Positions 60,401-64,000 of a DNA stretch of 64,000 nt are shown one piece after another. Where the stretch lies: the NCBI GenBank assembly GCA_013397435.1, contig VZRG01000159.1, positions 16,017 through 80,016 on the forward strand, written 5' to 3'. The DNA comes from Erythrocercus mccallii (lineage: Eukaryota; Chordata; Aves; Passeriformes; Dicruridae). Position 1 is the stretch's first letter. Each line of letters begins with the position of its first letter. Position numbers and translations under genes: made by a program. The notes under the pieces were generated by a model, which saw only the letters and a program-made list of their open reading frames with translations, was not told the origin of the DNA and ran no database searches.

Positions 60401-63400
60401 TTGGCCCCAGAGCTTTCCAGCTGATTTATGGTGTCCATCTGGCTGCTCTTAATCAAGGAGAGCCTGGCCTGAGCACAGTTTTTAAACACCACCTTTATAC
60501 AGAAAGCTCAGCTATGGCCACAGCCATGCTTGATGCCAGGAATGATGACGCAGCTCTGTCCCTCCTGCGCCACTTTCCTTTGTCTCCTGAGCCTTCAGGC
60601 GCTGCCTGTCTGCTCAAGTCAGACCCTGCCTTATGTAAACCTTCTGAACTGGGGATGATGAAATTCTGAAGAAAGTTTGGCTGTGGCCAGTTTAACTGCT
60701 ACTGGGTCTGCTTCTGTAAAGCACTCCTCACCATGGGATATCACACGTGTCTTCAGCTATGGGAAAGAAGCTGGGAGATAAAGTGGTTGTCTCCCAGTTC
60801 TGCTTAATACCCCAGGTATTGGCTGCAGTTAGCAGGGCCTTGAGCAGACCTGGTCTCCTGAAATGTATGCTGCAGCATCAGTGCTCCTGCCATCCCTTTC
60901 CCCAAAGGCATCAGCCATGCAGAGCTTCAGTCCTCTGCCCCAGGAACCAGTGCTGCAACAGGGTCCAGCTCCCATGATGTGGTGCTACTGGCACCACATG
61001 GCATCATCTTCCCTGGGGAGTCCAGCTCTCCCGGGGTCCATCTCCTGGCCCCATCTGGATAGCTGCTGTGAGAGTCCAGCCCTGGCTTGCAGGAAGTGTT
61101 CAACCCAAGATGTGGCGTGGGATGGAGGTGGAAACACCCCTTGGACCCAAACAAATGGGGCATCATCCCGGTGCGTATGACAAGCGGTGATGGGTATACT
61201 TGAATCAGACCCTTTCCAGGCATTTTAGGAATGAAGAATTTAAATCCTCCAGGATGCAACCCTTAAAAAAATCGTGTTGTGTGGCCTGCTTTTCCAACCA
61301 GTCTGTCCACCTTGCACCACCAGCCCACTGAAAGCCCAACAGCACGCAGTCAGTCCAGTTTCTGATGGAAATGTCTTAGCACTGAATAAGAAAATTTTTG
61401 AAACTGAAATCTTTGTATTTTTTTCATATTGAAACTAAATTACTCCTACAGTTCCTTACAGCCTTTGTGACATGCCCAAAATCTGCACTATTTTAAGACC
61501 ACTGCTCTTGAAACCCAGTGAACATCAGAGAATCTCAGCTTGCCTTTAAGAATTACAAAAGCTCTTTTTCCTTGAGTTTTCAGAAAAAAATCCTCATATC
61601 GAAACAAAGGAGCCTGCAGTGTAGAGGTTACAAAATCAGTCAAAAAGCAAATAGAAGTGATGTGAGCCTGTTAATTTTAAAATCTCAAAATTTCTGAATG
61701 CCAGGAATTGGTGACACAAAATTTCCATACAGACAATTAAGTGAGTCTTCTAATCAGTCAGCATGATAGAAAGTCTTTTTGGATGCTACCCACAGGATTT
61801 GTTATTTTTATAACTCTTGGCTCGTTTAAATTATTTTTTAAATTATTCTATCTCATTACAGTTTGATGTTAATTAGCATATAGCTGAAAAAAGAAAATGT
61901 GTTAAATCTGAAAACCAGGAAGAAACAGAAAAAAAAGCCCTAAGCTTCCAAAAGCAACGCCATTGCAGCCGTGTTTCCTAATCATTTCATGCAGAAATTA
62001 ATCTGAAAGTGGTGTCAAGAACCTACACTTTCACCTTTTTGGCTCAAGCCAAGAAGGTCTCAGAACTTCTCAAAGAGGGCTACAGTTCAGGTGTGTTCCA
62101 AGTGACCCATTATAACCAATTTTTCCAAGACTCTTACAAAGCAGGGGATCTGGAACTGTAGGGTCATTCTGCAGGGTCTCCCCATGTTCCAGAACTTCAG
62201 CACTGCCTGGCCTGGCCATGCAAGTGGCAAAGACAAGCTCTTGGGCATCACTGGGAGAAAGATTTATCTGTTTGGTGAATTGAAACCCAGGACTTAAATA
62301 TCTTTTTATCAAACAATAGAGCACCTCGGGGAGAAGATGTGAAAGCAAAGAGGGAAAACTCAGTCCTGCTGTGTGTGCAAGCAGGAGCCTGGGTTCCCAC
62401 AGAAGCAGACTGACTCCTCTGCTCATCAACTTCTGTTTTTGGGTTCAATCTGAATCTGATGTAAACTGGTACCCAGTTCCTGAGGGCAGAAAGGAGAATG
62501 CCAGAAGGCACCTCAGCTCTGCATTTGCATCCTTTGCCATCCTCCCAGGCTAGACCATCCTCCCCCTCCACTGTTTTTCAAGTATCTTCCTCAAGAGAGC
62601 TGGCACAAAAAAAAAAAAAAAAAGCATACAGTAATAAAGATAACTACTTAAAATTTTCCTCAGTAATGACTTTGCCTTTTCTCTGCCCTTAAGCCATTTT
62701 TTAATCTCTTTCAGCATTTTCTTGCCTATTTTATGCCATGCTTTCTGACCTTGCAAATCAATCTGTTGTTCAATGCAGTATTAAATGCACCCCTGACAGC
62801 TGGATGAACTGTACTGTTTCCCCCTTGTCCACTAATCCAGTGAGAAAATTCATCAGGTCTGACCCACATCCCTCCTTGGGGAGCAACAGTATTTTACACG
62901 AGAGCCTCTCACAAGGCTGGAAAACAGAAGCACGCAGTCCAAACGCTTTAGTAAAGACAGTGACATTCTTCAGTCACCATCCATAACCCAGCCCAGCTCT
63001 CCAGCACAAAGTGAGAGTAAAATTAATGTCAGTGAGGTGGCACATGAGTGGTTCTGGCAAGGATGGGAAGGCGCCCGGCTCTGCCACTTAAAATGCAAGA
63101 TTATATTTGCTTTTAATGTTCTCACACCTGGAGAGGCTCCCGTCTTCCCTGTCAGCAAAAGCCTCACACAGCACAGCTGGTGAGGCAGGGTGCTGCGTCC
63201 GGAGCTGAGCCGGCTGCAGCCGTCCAACCGTGCAAAGCAGAAGGTGTGAAAGCAAAGGGCTGCAAAGCGCCTTGGGACATCACACAGTGCAAACCCCACA
63301 CTGAGACAGGCTGCAAGACATCCAGACTGTCCCTGACGGATGTTTCTCTGACCTTGTCTTTAAAAATTTTTAATTATCCTTCTAATTAGAAAGTTGTAAA

Positions 63401-64000
63401 ATTAAATGTCTCTGGCTGCAAAATATAGCTGGCTACCACTTATGTGCCAGTCTGATCCCCAGGGAGGTAATGTAACAATGGATAAGAGGAGTTATGAGAG
63501 CTCACTGGTATTTTATAGGGGTTCAGGGTCAAAATCCAGGGCAAAGTGAGTATTTCATTACTGCCTTACTGGTGAAACTGTTATTGACACAGTCACATTT
63601 TTTGGAGGATAAGAATAGATGGGAAAACAAATGAGCATCTCAGAGCATGAAGGTGAGGAGTGCTGCTCCACTCATCACTCTCCATGGGCCAGGAGAAGAG
63701 TGTGCTTTTCTAGTCTGCCCTGGGCATGTTCCTTATATATTCTGCGCTCATAACTATTGGATGTGATGTCCCTGCAGAGAAAGAAAAACAAGTGAATTTT
63801 AAGTAGCAAAACTTGGCTTTTAATCCATTTTCCTCCAAAACACATGATAAATAAAGCGTTACAAAATACAAAATGTTTCCATTTTTGCATTTGTTTGCCT
63901 GAGTTTTCTCACAGTCTCTGCTCTCATTTCTGCCCCTTGCAAACCAAGCAGTTGGCTTGGGAACTTCACTGCAAGTTCCCTCTCTAACCTCAAAGTATTT
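54498..64000. other. Distal 5' flank, no gene recognised
   Basis: This is unique sequence with scattered T/C-rich stretches. Open frames of 156-175 codons at 57203-57730 and 59586-60056 (plus) show no known domain and are probably chance. An exon-like minus-strand segment at about 63685-63777 has a good acceptor but no recognised protein. No RNA gene or CR1 copy was seen. Confidence 0.65.
62607..62623 (+). repeat. Poly(A) run
   Basis: A run of 17 A residues. No recognisable retrotransposon or processed gene copy precedes it, so it is recorded as a simple repeat only. Confidence 0.95.

Noticed and set aside
62550..62623. Poly(A) run as a sign of a processed pseudogene
   Set aside because: No recognisable gene-derived sequence precedes the run and no target-site duplication was seen.

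Overview
The window is vertebrate nuclear DNA, most likely from a bird. It holds several CR1 LINE fragments with the typical avian 3' end (18377-19235, 23910-24140, 49626-49696 and older pieces), long introns with GT/AG splice sites, one CpG island, and no bacterial-style gene packing. The species cannot be fixed from the sequence.

One protein-coding gene is supported: the 5' part of ARHGAP20 (RA-RhoGAP, a Rap1-regulated Rho GTPase-activating protein) on the minus strand. Seven coding exons were placed by conceptual splicing: 41034-41135, 30909-30994, 13656-13826, 8392-8541, 6508-6549, 5462-5546 and 2684-2761. They join in frame with no stop and encode 238 residues: an N-terminal leader, a PH domain and the start of a Ras-associating (RA) domain. 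The rest of RA and the RhoGAP domain must lie beyond position 1.

Layout: 1-41033 is the ARHGAP20 gene body, mostly intron. It carries CR1 remnants, an unexplained GC-rich islet (about 26280-26790) and a degenerate 29-38 bp minisatellite (40365-40850) just inside intron 1. From 40780 to 41730 is the CpG-island promoter with exon 1, interrupted by a 297-base assembly gap (41251-41547). The right edge of the gap abuts a second, 27-28 bp tandem repeat. From 41730 to 64000 I find no confident gene. This 5' flank holds simple repeats ((GATA)n at 54115-54236, (TA)n at 54467-54497, poly(A) at 62607-62623), CR1 pieces and unique sequence.

I found no striking undescribed system. The most notable points are the two unrelated-period minisatellites flanking the promoter, an overlapping upstream ORF in exon 1, a 42-nt micro-exon carrying the PH-domain tryptophan, and the GC-rich intronic islet. 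Spliced coordinates come from reading the sequence by eye; no search or alignment was run.
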